Below, piece by piece: positions 1 to 8,499 of a stretch of 41,888 nt of DNA (within the stretch, counting starts at the first letter, position 1; every line of letters begins with the position of its first letter). The notes under the pieces are model-generated. The model worked only from the letters and a program-made list of their open reading frames with translations, did not search any database and was not told the origin of the DNA. Position numbers and translations under genes: made by a program. Source of the DNA: Sphingomonas parva (ex Maeng et al. 2020) (GTDB lineage: Bacteria > Pseudomonadota > Alphaproteobacteria > Sphingomonadales > Sphingomonadaceae); assembly GCF_004564275.1 (NCBI RefSeq), contig NZ_SPDV01000055.1:1-41888 (forward strand). Reading direction: 5' to 3'.

Positions 1-2
1 GC

Positions 3-59
3 GGCCGGCGCCGGGCGCGGCCCGGCGCCGATCCTTCCCCGGCGGAGCACCTGCCGTGA
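3..59 (+). CDS. 3' end of an upstream gene (possibly trpE), partial
   Basis: The frame beginning at base 3 is open to a TGA at 57-59 and ends in ...GADPSPAEHLP. Its stop overlaps the GTG start of trpG in the four-base string GTGA, the usual sign of translational coupling. In sphingomonads the gene before trpG is normally trpE, so this is probably its C-terminal tail. Eighteen codons carry no domain, so the identity is an inference from position only. Confidence 0.3.
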   Translation, partial: GRRRARPGADPSPAEHLP

Positions 60-655
60 TCCTGGTCATCGACAATCACGACAGCTTCACCTGGAACATC
101 GTCGACTATCTGCGCGCGCTCGGCGCCACGGTCCGGGTCGAGCGCAGCGACGAGATCTCGGTGGCCGAGGCGGTGGCCTCCGGCGCCGAGGGCCTGCTGA
201 TCTCGCCGGGCCCGGGCCGCCCGGAAGAGGCCGGCATCTCGATGCCGCTCGTCCAGGCCTGCGCCGCGGCCGGCCGCCCTTTGCTCGGCATCTGCCTCGG
301 CCATCAGGCGATTGCCACCGGCTTCGGCGGCAGCATCGGCCGGGCGCCGGCGCCGATGCACGGCAAGACCTCGGAGGTCCGGCACGACGGCACCGGCGTG
401 TTCGCCGGCCTCCCTTCGCCTCTCACCGCGGCGCGATACCATTCGCTGGTCGCCTCGGGCGCGCTCCCCGAATGCCTGGCCGTCAACGCCAGAGCCGAGG
501 ACGGCAGCGTCCAGGGCCTGCGCCACCGCACGCTGCCGATCCACGGCGTCCAGTTCCATCCGGAGAGCATCGCCAGCGAGGGCGGCCACGCCCTGCTCGC
601 CAATTTCCTCGCCCTCGCAAACTCCGCGACGAGGAGCCGTTCGGCCCGCGCCTGA
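56..655 (+). CDS. trpG: Anthranilate synthase glutamine amidotransferase subunit
   Basis: Class I glutamine amidotransferase, 199 residues, the usual full length. It releases ammonia from glutamine for the TrpE subunit, which makes anthranilate from chorismate; in many bacteria the same subunit also serves 4-amino-4-deoxychorismate synthesis. Visible motifs are the oxyanion region PGPGRP near residue 51, the nucleophile Cys80 in GICLGHQ, and His168/Glu170 in HGVQFHPES, so the triad is complete. The GTG start at 56 has a GGAG eight bases upstream and overlaps the stop of the preceding frame. Oddly, trpD and trpC do not follow: the next gene, 64 bases on, is lexA. PabA rather than TrpG cannot be excluded from sequence alone. 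Confidence 0.9.
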   Translation: MILVIDNHDSFTWNIVDYLRALGATVRVERSDEISVAEAVASGAEGLLISPGPGRPEEAGISMPLVQACAAAGRPLLGICLGHQAIATGFGGSIGRAPAPMHGKTSEVRHDGTGVFAGLPSPLTAARYHSLVASGALPECLAVNARAEDGSVQGLRHRTLPIHGVQFHPESIASEGGHALLANFLALANSATRSRSARA

Positions 656-661
656 AACGAG

Positions 662-690
662 TTGACAGGCCCGGACATGTTTCCTAAACG
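662..690 (+). promoter_or_regulatory. Predicted housekeeping promoter of lexA
   Basis: A consensus -35 hexamer TTGACA (662-667) is followed after exactly 17 bases by TAAACG (685-690). It lies between the trpG stop and the lexA start, so lexA has its own promoter rather than depending on trp read-through. The -10 overlaps the LexA operator. The transcription start is inferred, not seen. Confidence 0.7.
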
Positions 691-704
691 TTCCATGTCC
701 GTTC
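690..704 (+). promoter_or_regulatory. LexA operator (SOS box) of lexA
   Basis: GTTC-CATGTCC-GTTC is a perfect match to the alphaproteobacterial SOS box GTTC-N7-GTTC. It begins at the last base of the -10 element and ends 15 bases before the lexA start codon, the position expected for autorepression. Confidence 0.85.
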
Positions 705-719
705 CACGAGGGCCAGGCG

Positions 720-1373
720 ATGCTGACGCGCAAGCAACACGAGCTGCTCACCTACATTCACGACAAATTGGCCGAGACCGGCGTCTCTCCCTCCTTCGAG
801 GAGATGAAGGACGCGCTCGACCTCAAGTCGAAGTCCGGTGTCCACCGGCTGATCTCCGCGCTCGAGGAGCGCGGCTTCCTCCGCCGCCTGCCCAATCGGG
901 CGCGCGCGCTGGAGGTCGTCCGCATGCCCGACGTCAAGGCCGGCATCGCCAGCCAGCCGACGCCGCCGGTCAGCGTTCCTTCCGCCGCCAACGATGTGAT
1001 CGAACTGCCGCTCCACGGCCGCATCGCCGCCGGAATGCCGATCGAGGCGCTGGAGGGCCAGAGCAGCCTGCCCGTCCCCGCCGCCCTGCTCGGCCCGGGT
1101 GAGCATTACGCGCTCGAGGTGGCCGGCGATTCGATGGTCGAGGAAGGCATTCTCGACGGCGATTACGCGCTGATCCGCAAGACCGACATGGCGCGCGACG
1201 GCGAGATCGTGGTCGCCCTGATCAACGACGAGGAAGCGACCCTCAAGACCTTCCGCCGCGAAGGCACGATGGTCCGCCTCGATCCGGCCAATCGCAATTA
1301 CGACCCCCAGCGCTACCGCCCCGACCAGGTCCGCATCCAGGGCAGACTCGCCGGCCTGCTGCGGCGGTATTGA
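720..1373 (+). CDS. lexA: SOS repressor LexA
   Basis: Repressor of the DNA-damage response with self-cleaving protease activity, 217 residues. The N-terminal winged helix (residues 1-65, beginning [10 protein letters not shown]) is joined to an S24 peptidase domain. The self-cleavage bond is Ala104-Gly105 in RIAAGMP; the catalytic dyad is Ser138 in GDSM and Lys176 in EATLKTF. All are intact, so a RecA-stimulated autocleavable LexA is expected. The start has a G-rich Shine-Dalgarno (GAGGG, 709-713) and sits just downstream of its own operator. In related genomes lexA precedes comEC-gltX-gltA, as it does here apart from the small inserted genes. Confidence 0.97.
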   Translation: MLTRKQHELLTYIHDKLAETGVSPSFEEMKDALDLKSKSGVHRLISALEERGFLRRLPNRARALEVVRMPDVKAGIASQPTPPVSVPSAANDVIELPLHGRIAAGMPIEALEGQSSLPVPAALLGPGEHYALEVAGDSMVEEGILDGDYALIRKTDMARDGEIVVALINDEEATLKTFRREGTMVRLDPANRNYDPQRYRPDQVRIQGRLAGLLRRY

Positions 1374-1396
1374 TTTTGCGACCTGCGATCTAGAAG

Positions 1397-1424
1397 CCCT
1401 CCCCCTCGATGGGGGAGGGTTTGG
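1397..1424. repeat. GC-rich palindromic repeat (CCCTCCCCC family), copy 1
   Basis: Nine-base arms CCCTCCCCC (1397-1405) and GGGGGAGGG (1411-1419) flank a five-base loop and are followed by TTTGGG. It is a shortened copy of the repeat at 1473-1509, in the same orientation, and lies just after the lexA stop, where it could also act as a hairpin at the end of that transcript. Confidence 0.75.
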
Positions 1425-1472
1425 GAAAAGCTGCTCATAGGGCGTTCCAGCACCTCCGCCGGCACAGACTGG

Positions 1473-1509
1473 CTCCTCCCCCTTGAGGGGGGAGGCTGGG
1501 TGGGGGTGG
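1473..1509 (+). repeat. GC-rich palindromic repeat, left inverted copy flanking DUF559 gene
   Basis: A palindromic core (CTCCCCC / GGGGGAG arms) followed by a G-rich tail GGGTGGGGGTGG. The copy at 1869-1908 is the same unit in the opposite orientation, so the two form imperfect terminal inverted repeats of 37 and 40 bases around the DUF559 gene. Confidence 0.8.
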
Positions 1510-1527
1510 AGTTCGAGGAGGCACCGC

Positions 1528-1911
1528 ATGCGTCGTCGTCCCGCCACTGACTTAATCTCACCCGCTCGGCGCCTACGAAAGCATTCAACAGACGCCGAAC
1601 GGCGCATCTGGCGGCTGCTTAGAGAGAACTTCCGGGAGTGGCGGTTTCGAAGGCAGGTGCCATTGCGGACCTTTATAGTCGACTTCGCAAGTCACCCGGC
1701 AAAACTCGTCATCGAGGCCGATGGCGGTCATCATGGAGGCGATGCCGACATCCAGCGCGATCGCCTCCTCGCCGATGAAGGCTATGGCGTTCTGCGCTTC
1801 TGGAATCACGATGTGCTCGGCAACAGCGAAGGCGTGTCCCTGAAGATCGCCGCAGCGCTGCACGAGCGCCACCCCCACCCCAACCCTCCCCCCTCGAGGG
1901 GGAGGGAGTGA
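1528..1911 (+). CDS. DUF559 domain protein, Vsr-like endonuclease fold
   Basis: A 127-residue protein of the DUF559 family, which has the very-short-patch-repair-like PD-(D/E)xK nuclease fold; its biological role is unknown. The family signature is clear: TDAERRIWRLLR (21-32), the putative metal-binding Asp52 in FIVDFAS, Glu63 and Asp65 in VIEADGGHH, and the end strand GVLRFWNHDV. I chose the ATG at 1528 because GGAGG lies seven bases upstream; a longer frame from 1483 would translate the repeat. The last 13 residues (HPHPNPPPSRGRE) are encoded by the right-hand repeat and are probably not functional. The gene is the only cargo between two inverted repeats, which suggests a repeat-associated or repeat-mobilised gene. 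Confidence 0.85.
   Translation: MRRRPATDLISPARRLRKHSTDAERRIWRLLRENFREWRFRRQVPLRTFIVDFASHPAKLVIEADGGHHGGDADIQRDRLLADEGYGVLRFWNHDVLGNSEGVSLKIAAALHERHPHPNPPPSRGRE
1869..1908 (-). repeat. GC-rich palindromic repeat, right inverted copy flanking DUF559 gene
   Basis: Forty bases, reading on the minus strand as the same unit as 1473-1509 (palindromic core, then the G-rich tail). It overlaps the 3' end of the DUF559 reading frame and ends 20 bases before the VOC gene start. Confidence 0.8.
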
Positions 1912-1928
1912 CTTCGAGGAGAGTTGAC

Positions 1929-2279
1929 ATGGCCCGCCTGAACTATGTCGAGCTGCCGGTCCGCGACGTCGGTGCCGCCACGGCGTTCTACGAGGCGGCG
2001 TTCGGCTGGTCGATGACCGCGTTCGGCCCGACCTATGCCGCGACGCTGACCGGCGACACCGATGTCGGCCTGCAGGGCGATCCGGCCGAGGCGACGCGGG
2101 CGCCGCTGCCGGTGATCGAGGTCGAGGATCTCGAGGCGGCGCTCGCCGCGGTGCAAGGCGCGGGAGGCACGATCGTCCGGCCGATCTTCGCTTTCCCGGG
2201 CGGGCGGCGCTTCCAGTTCCTCGATCCGAGCGGCAACGAGGTCGCGGCGGTCAAATCGGATTCGCATCCGGCCGGCTGA
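1929..2279 (+). CDS. VOC superfamily (glyoxalase/bleomycin-resistance-like) protein
   Basis: A 116-residue single-domain protein of the vicinal oxygen chelate fold. The N-terminus MARLNYVELPVRDVGAATAF with the following FYEAAFGW is the first beta-alpha-beta motif; the second half ends in FQFLDPSGNEVAA, typical of the family. These proteins usually dimerise around a divalent metal and act as dioxygenases, lyases or binding proteins; the substrate cannot be told here. The ATG at 1929 is preferred over a GTG at 1908 because GAGGAG precedes it at a good distance. It follows the DUF559 repeat element directly, so it may be co-transcribed with it. Confidence 0.85.
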   Translation: MARLNYVELPVRDVGAATAFYEAAFGWSMTAFGPTYAATLTGDTDVGLQGDPAEATRAPLPVIEVEDLEAALAAVQGAGGTIVRPIFAFPGGRRFQFLDPSGNEVAAVKSDSHPAG

Positions 2280-2368
2280 TCGCCGGTGCCCAGGCCCCCG
2301 CAGCGGCGCCGCACGCCCCTCCCCTCGCCGCCAGACCCGAGGGCATTCGATCCGGTGAGACCAGTCTC

Positions 2369-2393
2369 GATGCTCCCTGTGAGGCGGAGCATC
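2369..2393. terminator. Hairpin between convergent VOC and HAD genes
   Basis: Perfect eight-base arms GATGCTCC and GGAGCATC around a nine-base loop, in the 214-base gap between two convergent genes. There is no strong T-tract on either side, so a role as terminator is plausible but not proven. Confidence 0.45.
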
Positions 2394-2493
2394 ACGGGGA
2401 GGATTGCGGCCCGCGCGCCTTGGAGATGAAGGTCTCGGTTGCAATTCCGCCCCCCGCCGCGGACCCCAGGCCCTCGCCTCGCGGCGATGCCGC

Positions 2494-3189
2494 CTATTCG
2501 ATCGTGTCGATCCAGGCGGGCAGCTCGGCGAGGCTCGCCAGCTCGCGGAAGCGGCGATGGTCGGTCGGCGGCGCCGCCGCCTCGTGCGCCCAAACCAGCT
2601 CGAACGGCACGAAAGCGGCATAGCCGCCCGCCTCGAGCACCGGCAGGATGTCGGACTTCATCGAATTGCCGGCCATCACCGCCTGCTCGGGAAAGACGCG
2701 GTAGCGCGCGAAGATCCGCCGATAGGTGTCGGGGTGCTTCTCGCTGACGATCTCCACCCCCTCGAACAGGTCGCCGATGCCCGAGGCGGCGAGCTTCGCT
2801 TCCTGGTGGTGGAGATCGCCCTTGGTGACGAGGATAAGCCGGCCGCGCTCGGCGAGGGCCGGCAGCGCCTCCTCGACGCCGGGCAGCATCTCGATCGGGT
2901 GCACGAGCATGTCGCGGCCCAGCGCCAGGATCTCGCGCACCGTTCGCGCCGGCAGCGCGTCTCCGGCAAGCTCCGAGGCCGCCTCAAGCATGGAGAGGAT
3001 GAAGCCTTTCACGCCATAGCCGTAGACCGACAGGTTGCGGTGCTCGATCTCGTCGACCCTCGTCTGGATCTCTTCCGCCGGCGCGAATGGAGCGAGCAGG
3101 GCCGCGAAGTCGCCGAAGGTCCGGCGAAAGAAGGTTTCATTGTGCCAGAGCGTGTCGTCGGCATCGAGGCAGATGAGGGTGATCGGCAT
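2494..3189 (-). CDS. HAD family hydrolase
   Basis: A 231-residue haloacid-dehalogenase-type phosphohydrolase. Motif I is DADDTL with nucleophile Asp9 and acid/base Asp11; motif II is Thr122 in VTKGD; motif III is Lys151; motif IV is GNSMKSD (174-180) with Asp180. A helical cap lies between residues about 15 and 95. This C1-type layout fits phosphoglycolate phosphatase-like or nucleotidase enzymes, but the substrate cannot be assigned. It stands alone, convergent to the VOC gene and divergent from the small peptide gene at 3406. Confidence 0.88.
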   Translation of the reverse strand: MPITLICLDADDTLWHNETFFRRTFGDFAALLAPFAPAEEIQTRVDEIEHRNLSVYGYGVKGFILSMLEAASELAGDALPARTVREILALGRDMLVHPIEMLPGVEEALPALAERGRLILVTKGDLHHQEAKLAASGIGDLFEGVEIVSEKHPDTYRRIFARYRVFPEQAVMAGNSMKSDILPVLEAGGYAAFVPFELVWAHEAAAPPTDHRRFRELASLAELPAWIDTIE

Positions 3190-3405
3190 AGGCTGCGCGA
3201 TCTAGACCGCGACTGCGGCGCGGGAAAGGCCGTGCTTCCCGGCCGGTCGCGACGGAGCGGCAGGAGGCCGTGGCGACGATCGCGATGGTGCCGGCACAAG
3301 AGCGTACATCATCCCTTAACCTAGTATAAGTCACACGTTTACAGCGACATAGAATTCGGCAGAGACAATCTGATCGGCAACGATCCTCAACGCCCTGGAG
3401 CAACG

Positions 3406-3534
3406 ATGCAGTCCCGCCTTCCGCCAGAGCTTGAACGCTACACCCTCTCGCCGCCCTGGCAGCAGGAGCAGCAGGACGAGGCGCGGCGGCGCAAGGCGAT
3501 CCAGGAGCTGCAGAGGCGCGCCGCGCGCGCCTGA
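3406..3534 (+). CDS. Possible small protein, 42 residues, unknown function
   Basis: A short frame, ATG at 3406 to TGA at 3532, encoding MQSRLPPELERYTLSPPWQQ followed by a charged, Gln- and Arg-rich helix. A GGAG lies five bases before the start. Upstream is the most AT-rich patch of the area (3313-3360), as expected of a promoter region. The composition suggests a soluble amphipathic or coiled helix. It is convergent to comEC. No family is recognised; conservation would decide whether it is real. Confidence 0.4.
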   Translation: MQSRLPPELERYTLSPPWQQEQQDEARRRKAIQELQRRAARA

Positions 3535-3566
3535 CCTTCGCCCCCTCCGACCGGGCCGAAACCTCT

Positions 3567-5726
3567 CTAGCGCACCGCCCAGGGGTGCTCCCCGGCGAAG
3601 GACGCGACCGTCGTCACCTCCGGCACCTTCCCCAGCACGATCGACAGGCCGCCCGTCCGGGCGAGCAACGCCCGGTCCGCCTTCAGCCAGCGCGGGCGGC
3701 AGGTGACCGGCAGCCGCCGGTCCGAGACGACGATGTCGGCCTCCGCGCAGGCGCGCCGCAGCGGATCGAAATCGACGAGATAGGGCGAGCGGGTGGCGAG
3801 CACCCGCCAGCGCGTGCCGTGGCGAATCACCTCGGCAGCGCACAGGTCCGGGCTGCACGATGCGCCGGCCAGGCTCTCGAGCTCGCGCGGCTCGCCTCCG
3901 ATCCCGGCATTTTCCGACAAAGTGTCGCGCACGTAATCGCCGGCGCGCGGCCGCAGGATGGCGAGGCCGTCGCCGGTCCGCACCGCGAGATGGGCGCCGT
4001 CGCCGGTGACGAGCAGGTCCGGCGCCGGGGTGGCGAGCGCCCAGGCCGCGCCGGCCAGGATCGGCAGCAGACCGGCGATCCGCCAGCGGGTCCGCCACAG
4101 GGCCAGCCACAGCCCTCCTGCGACCAGGCAGGCGAACGCGCCGCGCGGAAGCGCGGGCAGCATCGCGACCGCGCCCGGCGCCGCGGCGACGGCGTGCGCA
4201 AGCCAGAGCAGGAAGGCGAGCGCGCGACCGGCCAGCCACCAGAAAGGCGCCGACAGGCCGAGCGGATCGGCGGCGAGCGCGAGAGCCTCCAGCGGCATGA
4301 TCACGAAGGTGGTGAGCGGGATGGCGACGATGTTGGCGAGCGCGCCGTAGAGCCCCGCCTGGTGGAAATGGAACAGGGCGATCGGGATCAGCGCCAGCTC
4401 GACGGCGAGTCCGGTGAGCACCAGACCGGCGATCAGCCGCAGCAGCTTCAGCGGCAGCGCCTCGTCGCGCCGTGCCACGAAGGCACGCACCCGCGGATGG
4501 TCGTGCAGCACGACGATCGCCACGATCGCCGCGAAGCTCATCTGGAAGGATGGGCCGACGAGGCTCTCCGGCCAGACCAGCAGGACGATCAGCGCGCCGA
4601 CCGCGACCAGGCGAAGCGTCAGCGCGTCTCGCCCCAACGCGATGCCGGCGAGCACGAGGATCGCGGCGATGCAGGAGCGGATCGTCGGCACCTCGGCGCC
4701 GGTGAACAGCGTATAGGCGATGCCGGCCGCCGCGCCGACGCCGGCGGCGATCACCACCAGGCGGAAGCGCAGCGCCAAGGCCGGGCTCAGCGCCAGCAGC
4801 TTCAGCGTCAGCAGCATCACCGCGCCGACCACTGCGGTGAGGTGCAGGCCGCTGACCGAGAGCAGGTGCGCGAGGCCCGAGCGGCGCATCGCCTCCGCAT
4901 CCGCTTCGGGAATGCCGCCCTGGTCGCCGGTGGCGAGCGCCGCGGCGATGCCCCCTTCCCCGCCCGGCAGGCGCCTGCGCACATGATCGGCAAGGCTCTG
5001 TCGCGCGGACGCGAGGCGCGCCCGCCACCCGCGTCGCCGCGGCGGATCGGTGACCGTAACCTCGAGCGCGCGTGCGGTCGCCCCCAGCCGCTGGAACCAG
5101 GCGGCACGCGCGAAATCATAGGCACCCGGCACCGCCGGCGGCGGCGGCGGCATCAGCCAGGCGCGGACCGCCACGATCGCCTCCGCCTCGAGGTCGGGAG
5201 GCGCCTTCTCCTCGTCGAGGTTCAAGCGGATGCGCTCGGGCAGCCGCGCCGCCGCGCCGCGGCGATCGACCTTCACCACCAGGCGGACGATCTCCTCGGC
5301 AGGCAGGCGCTGCAGCGATTCGACCGTCGCGTCGAAGGTGGCGACGCCCTCGCGCCGCAGCACCGGCGCCGCGACACGCTCGGCCTTCCACCAGATGTTG
5401 GCGCAGCCGATCAGGGCGGCGAGCCAGAAGAGGGCGAGCGCCCGCGCCCAGCGCGTCTCGGCGGCGGCCGCGAAGCACGCCGCCGCCGTACCGCCGGCGA
5501 ACAGCAGGAAGGCGGTCCAGGCGGGCGCGCTCGGCAGGACGAACCAGGCGGCGGTGCCGAGGCCGAGACCGACCGGCAGCCAGAGCGGAAGCTGGTCGCG
5601 CTCGGCATCGGCCAGCGCATCGAGCCGCGCCGAGCGCCGGGAGAGCGCGGCGCGAAGCCCGGCCGCCAAGCCCCTTGGTGGCGGCTCGTCCGCTATGCTA
5701 GGGGCGCATCCGTCACTGGCGGCCAT
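3567..5726 (-). CDS. comEC: ComEC/Rec2 family DNA-uptake channel protein
   Basis: Polytopic inner-membrane protein of 719 residues, the predicted channel that carries single-stranded DNA across the membrane in natural transformation. N-terminal helices (about 45-110) precede a DUF4131-like periplasmic region with PPPPPAVPGAYDFARAAWFQ (193-212), then the competence domain with the signature HLLSVSGLHL (287-296) and many membrane helices. The C-terminus lacks a recognisable metallo-beta-lactamase motif and ends in a short soluble tail, which is common in this group. The ATG at 5726 has AAGGA seven bases upstream; a frame extending to 5849 would overlap gltX. Start codons of comEC and gltX lie 26 bases apart head-to-head. 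No other competence genes are in the window. Confidence 0.92.
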   Translation of the reverse strand: MAASDGCAPSIADEPPPRGLAAGLRAALSRRSARLDALADAERDQLPLWLPVGLGLGTAAWFVLPSAPAWTAFLLFAGGTAAACFAAAAETRWARALALFWLAALIGCANIWWKAERVAAPVLRREGVATFDATVESLQRLPAEEIVRLVVKVDRRGAAARLPERIRLNLDEEKAPPDLEAEAIVAVRAWLMPPPPPAVPGAYDFARAAWFQRLGATARALEVTVTDPPRRRGWRARLASARQSLADHVRRRLPGGEGGIAAALATGDQGGIPEADAEAMRRSGLAHLLSVSGLHLTAVVGAVMLLTLKLLALSPALALRFRLVVIAAGVGAAAGIAYTLFTGAEVPTIRSCIAAILVLAGIALGRDALTLRLVAVGALIVLLVWPESLVGPSFQMSFAAIVAIVVLHDHPRVRAFVARRDEALPLKLLRLIAGLVLTGLAVELALIPIALFHFHQAGLYGALANIVAIPLTTFVIMPLEALALAADPLGLSAPFWWLAGRALAFLLWLAHAVAAAPGAVAMLPALPRGAFACLVAGGLWLALWRTRWRIAGLLPILAGAAWALATPAPDLLVTGDGAHLAVRTGDGLAILRPRAGDYVRDTLSENAGIGGEPRELESLAGASCSPDLCAAEVIRHGTRWRVLATRSPYLVDFDPLRRACAEADIVVSDRRLPVTCRPRWLKADRALLARTGGLSIVLGKVPEVTTVASFAGEHPWAVR

Positions 5727-5751
5727 GGCCGCATCCTTGGAGAATCGGCGC

Positions 5752-7185
5752 TTGAGCGCAACCGAAACCCAGCGCGAGGTCGTCACCCGCTTCGCGCCGT
5801 CCCCGACCGGCTTCCTGCACATCGGCGGCGCCCGCACGGCCCTGTTCAACTGGCTGTTCGCCCGCCATCACAAGGGCCGCTTCCTGCTGCGCATCGAGGA
5901 CACCGACAAGGCGCGCTCGACCAAGCCGGCGATCGACGCGATCCTCGAGGGGATGCGCTGGCTCGATCTCGATTGGGACGGGCACGAATATTACCAGTCG
6001 CAATTCTGGGCCCGCCACGCCGAGGTGGCGAACGAGCTCCTCGCCCGCGGCCACGCCTATCGCTGCTACATGACCCAGGACGAGCTCGCCGCCGCCCGGG
6101 CCGAGGCCGAGCGCGAGCGGCGGCCGTTCCGCATCGTCAGCCCCTGGCGCGACTGCGCCGCGGACGCCGCGACGCCCGACCTCCCCTTCGTCGTCCGCCT
6201 CAAGGCGCCGCGCGAGGGCGAGACGGTGATCGAGGACCAGGTCCAGGGCACGGTCCGCGTCCAGAACAGCGAGATCGACGATTTCGTGCTGCTGCGCTCG
6301 GACGGGTCGCCGACCTACATGCTCGCGGTGGTCGTCGACGATCACGACATGGGCGTCACCCATGTGATCCGTGGCGACGACCATCTCAACAACGCCTTCC
6401 GCCAGCTCGCCATCATCCGCGGCATGGGCTGGCCGGAGCCGGTCTACGCCCATGTGCCGCTGATCCACGGACAGGACGGCGCCAAGATGTCGAAGCGGCA
6501 CGGCGCGACCGGGGTGATGGACTATCACGAGATGGGCATCCTGCCCGAGGCGATGGCCAATTACCTGCTGCGGCTCGGCTGGGGCCATGGCGACGACGAG
6601 ATCATCGCGCGCGAGGACGCGGTCCGCTGGTTCGATCTCGACCACGTCGGGCGCTCGCCGTCGCGGTTCGACACCAAGAAGCTCGAGAACCTCAACGCGC
6701 ATTATATCCGCGAGGCGTCGGACGGACGGCTGGCCGGCCTCGTGACCCCGCGCGTCGAGGCGCTGATCGACGCGCGCCTCGACAGCGCGGAGATCGCTTT
6801 GCTGACCCGCGCGATGCCGGAGCTGAAGCCGCGCGCCAAGAACCTCAACGAGCTCGCCGAGGGCGCGACCTTCCTGTTCCGCGAGCGGCCGCTCGATCTG
6901 GACGACAAAGCCGCACAGCTCCTCTCAGGGGAGGGACCTCGGCTGCTCGCCCGCGTTTATGCGGGACTCTCCGCGCTTGACGAATGGAACGCCGAGACGA
7001 CAGAGGCGGTCGTGCGCTACGTGGCGGAGACGACGGGAACGAAGCTCGGCCAGGTTGCGCAGCCGCTCAGGGCGGCCTTGACCGGGCGGGCGACGTCCCC
7101 CGGTATTTTCGATGTGCTGGTGCTGCTCGGGCGCGAGGAAAGCCTCGCCCGGATCGCGGACCGGATGATGACGGACGGAGAATAA
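5752..7185 (+). CDS. gltX: Glutamyl-tRNA synthetase
   Basis: Class I aminoacyl-tRNA synthetase charging tRNA-Glu (and in some alphaproteobacteria tRNA-Gln, later amidated), 477 residues, normal length. The ATP-binding HIGH element appears as HIGG in [20 protein letters not shown] (residues 14-33) and the second signature as KMSKR (245-249). The C-terminal anticodon-binding region is complete. I prefer the TTG at 5752, which has GGAGAA seven bases upstream, over the in-frame ATG at 5725, which would overlap the comEC start. gltA follows after one base, so the two are almost certainly one transcript. Many alphaproteobacteria have two gltX copies; this could be either. Confidence 0.95.
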   Translation: MSATETQREVVTRFAPSPTGFLHIGGARTALFNWLFARHHKGRFLLRIEDTDKARSTKPAIDAILEGMRWLDLDWDGHEYYQSQFWARHAEVANELLARGHAYRCYMTQDELAAARAEAERERRPFRIVSPWRDCAADAATPDLPFVVRLKAPREGETVIEDQVQGTVRVQNSEIDDFVLLRSDGSPTYMLAVVVDDHDMGVTHVIRGDDHLNNAFRQLAIIRGMGWPEPVYAHVPLIHGQDGAKMSKRHGATGVMDYHEMGILPEAMANYLLRLGWGHGDDEIIAREDAVRWFDLDHVGRSPSRFDTKKLENLNAHYIREASDGRLAGLVTPRVEALIDARLDSAEIALLTRAMPELKPRAKNLNELAEGATFLFRERPLDLDDKAAQLLSGEGPRLLARVYAGLSALDEWNAETTEAVVRYVAETTGTKLGQVAQPLRAALTGRATSPGIFDVLVLLGREESLARIADRMMTDGE

Positions 7186-7186
7186 C

Positions 7187-8473
7187 ATGGCGGACAATCA
7201 GGCCACTCTCGATTTCGGCGGCAAGACGAGCGCCATGCCCGTGCGGCAAGGCACGGTCGGCCCCGACGTGATCGACATCCGCAAGCTTTATGGCCAGACC
7301 GGCGCCTTCACTTACGATCCCGGCTTCACCTCGACGGCGGCGTGCGAGAGCGCGATCACCTATATCGACGGCGATCAGGGCATCCTGCTCCACCGCGGCT
7401 ATCCGATCGACCAGCTCGCCGAGCATTCGACCTTCATGGAGGTCGCCTATCTGCTCCTCAACGGCGAGCTTCCGACCGCGGACGAGCACCAGAAGTTCGT
7501 CTACACGATCTCGCGCCACACCATGCTGCACGAGCAGCTGGCGACCTTCTACCGCGGCTTCCGCCGTGACGCGCACCCGATGGCGATCATGTGCGGCGTG
7601 GTCGGCGCGCTCTCCGCTTTCTACCACGATTCGACCGACATCACCGATCCCAAGCAGCGGATGATCGCCAGCCACCGGCTGATCGCGAAGATGCCGACGA
7701 TCGCGGCGATGGCCTATAAATATTCGATCGGCCAGCCGTTCATGTACCCGCAGAACGACCTCAGCTACACGGGGAACTTCCTGCGCATGACCTTCGGCGT
7801 CCCGGCCGAGAATTACGAGGTCAATCCGGTCGTCGAGCAGGCGATGCGGCGGATCTTCATCCTCCACGCCGATCACGAGCAGAACGCCTCGACCTCGACC
7901 GTGCGCCTCGCCGGTTCGTCGGGCGCGAACCCTTTCGCCTGCATCGCGGCCGGCATCGCCTGCCTGTGGGGCCCGGCGCACGGCGGCGCCAACGAGGCGG
8001 CGCTCAACATGCTGCGCGAGATCGGCCGTCCGGAGCGGATCCCCGAGTTCATCGGCCGCGCCAAGGACAAGGACGATCCGTTCCGCCTGATGGGCTTCGG
8101 CCACCGGGTCTACAAGAATTTCGATCCGCGCGCGAAGGTGATGAAGGCGACCGCCGAGGCCGTGCTCAACGAGCTCGGCGTCACCGATCCGATCTTCGAC
8201 GTCGCCCGGGAGCTCGAGCAGATCGCGCTCAAGGACGATTATTTCGTCGAGAAGAAGCTCTACCCGAACGTCGATTTCTATTCGGGCGTAATCCTCTCGG
8301 CGATCGGCTTCCCGACCTCGATGTTCACGGCGCTCTTCGCCCTCGCCCGCACCGTCGGCTGGGTCGCGCAGTGGAACGAGATGATCTCCGATCCCGAGCA
8401 GAAGATCGGCCGGCCGCGCCAGCTCTACACCGGCTCGGCGCAGCGCGACTACGTGCCCGTCGACCAGCGCTGA
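7187..8473 (+). CDS. gltA: Citrate synthase (type II)
   Basis: Condenses acetyl-CoA and oxaloacetate in the first step of the citric acid cycle; 428 residues, matching the hexameric Gram-negative type. Active-site residues are His265 in [12 protein letters not shown], His306 in [14 protein letters not shown] and Asp363 in NVDFYSG. His230 in [14 protein letters not shown] is also conserved. The ATG lies one base after the gltX stop with a GGAG overlapping the gltX end. The gltX-gltA adjacency is typical of sphingomonads. Confidence 0.97.
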   Translation: MADNQATLDFGGKTSAMPVRQGTVGPDVIDIRKLYGQTGAFTYDPGFTSTAACESAITYIDGDQGILLHRGYPIDQLAEHSTFMEVAYLLLNGELPTADEHQKFVYTISRHTMLHEQLATFYRGFRRDAHPMAIMCGVVGALSAFYHDSTDITDPKQRMIASHRLIAKMPTIAAMAYKYSIGQPFMYPQNDLSYTGNFLRMTFGVPAENYEVNPVVEQAMRRIFILHADHEQNASTSTVRLAGSSGANPFACIAAGIACLWGPAHGGANEAALNMLREIGRPERIPEFIGRAKDKDDPFRLMGFGHRVYKNFDPRAKVMKATAEAVLNELGVTDPIFDVARELEQIALKDDYFVEKKLYPNVDFYSGVILSAIGFPTSMFTALFALARTVGWVAQWNEMISDPEQKIGRPRQLYTGSAQRDYVPVDQR

Positions 8474-8499
8474 TCGCCCTGCAGGGCAAGAAAGAGGGA

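Noticed and set aside
1512-1921. Direct repeat TTCGAGGAG at 1512-1520 and 1913-1921, as a target-site duplication of the DUF559 element
   Set aside because: One copy is inside the left repeat and the other outside the right one, and both are Shine-Dalgarno regions, so they do not flank the element as a duplication should.
5725-5849. Upstream starts for comEC (5849) and gltX (5725)
   Set aside because: Both would create long overlaps of divergent genes, and both lack Shine-Dalgarno sequences as good as those of the starts at 5726 (comEC) and 5752 (gltX).
3585-6980. A 1131-codon open frame on the plus strand across comEC and gltX
   Set aside because: It is antisense to comEC and out of frame with gltX; its protein is Arg/Gln/Gly-rich with no domain, as expected of GC-rich shadow frames.
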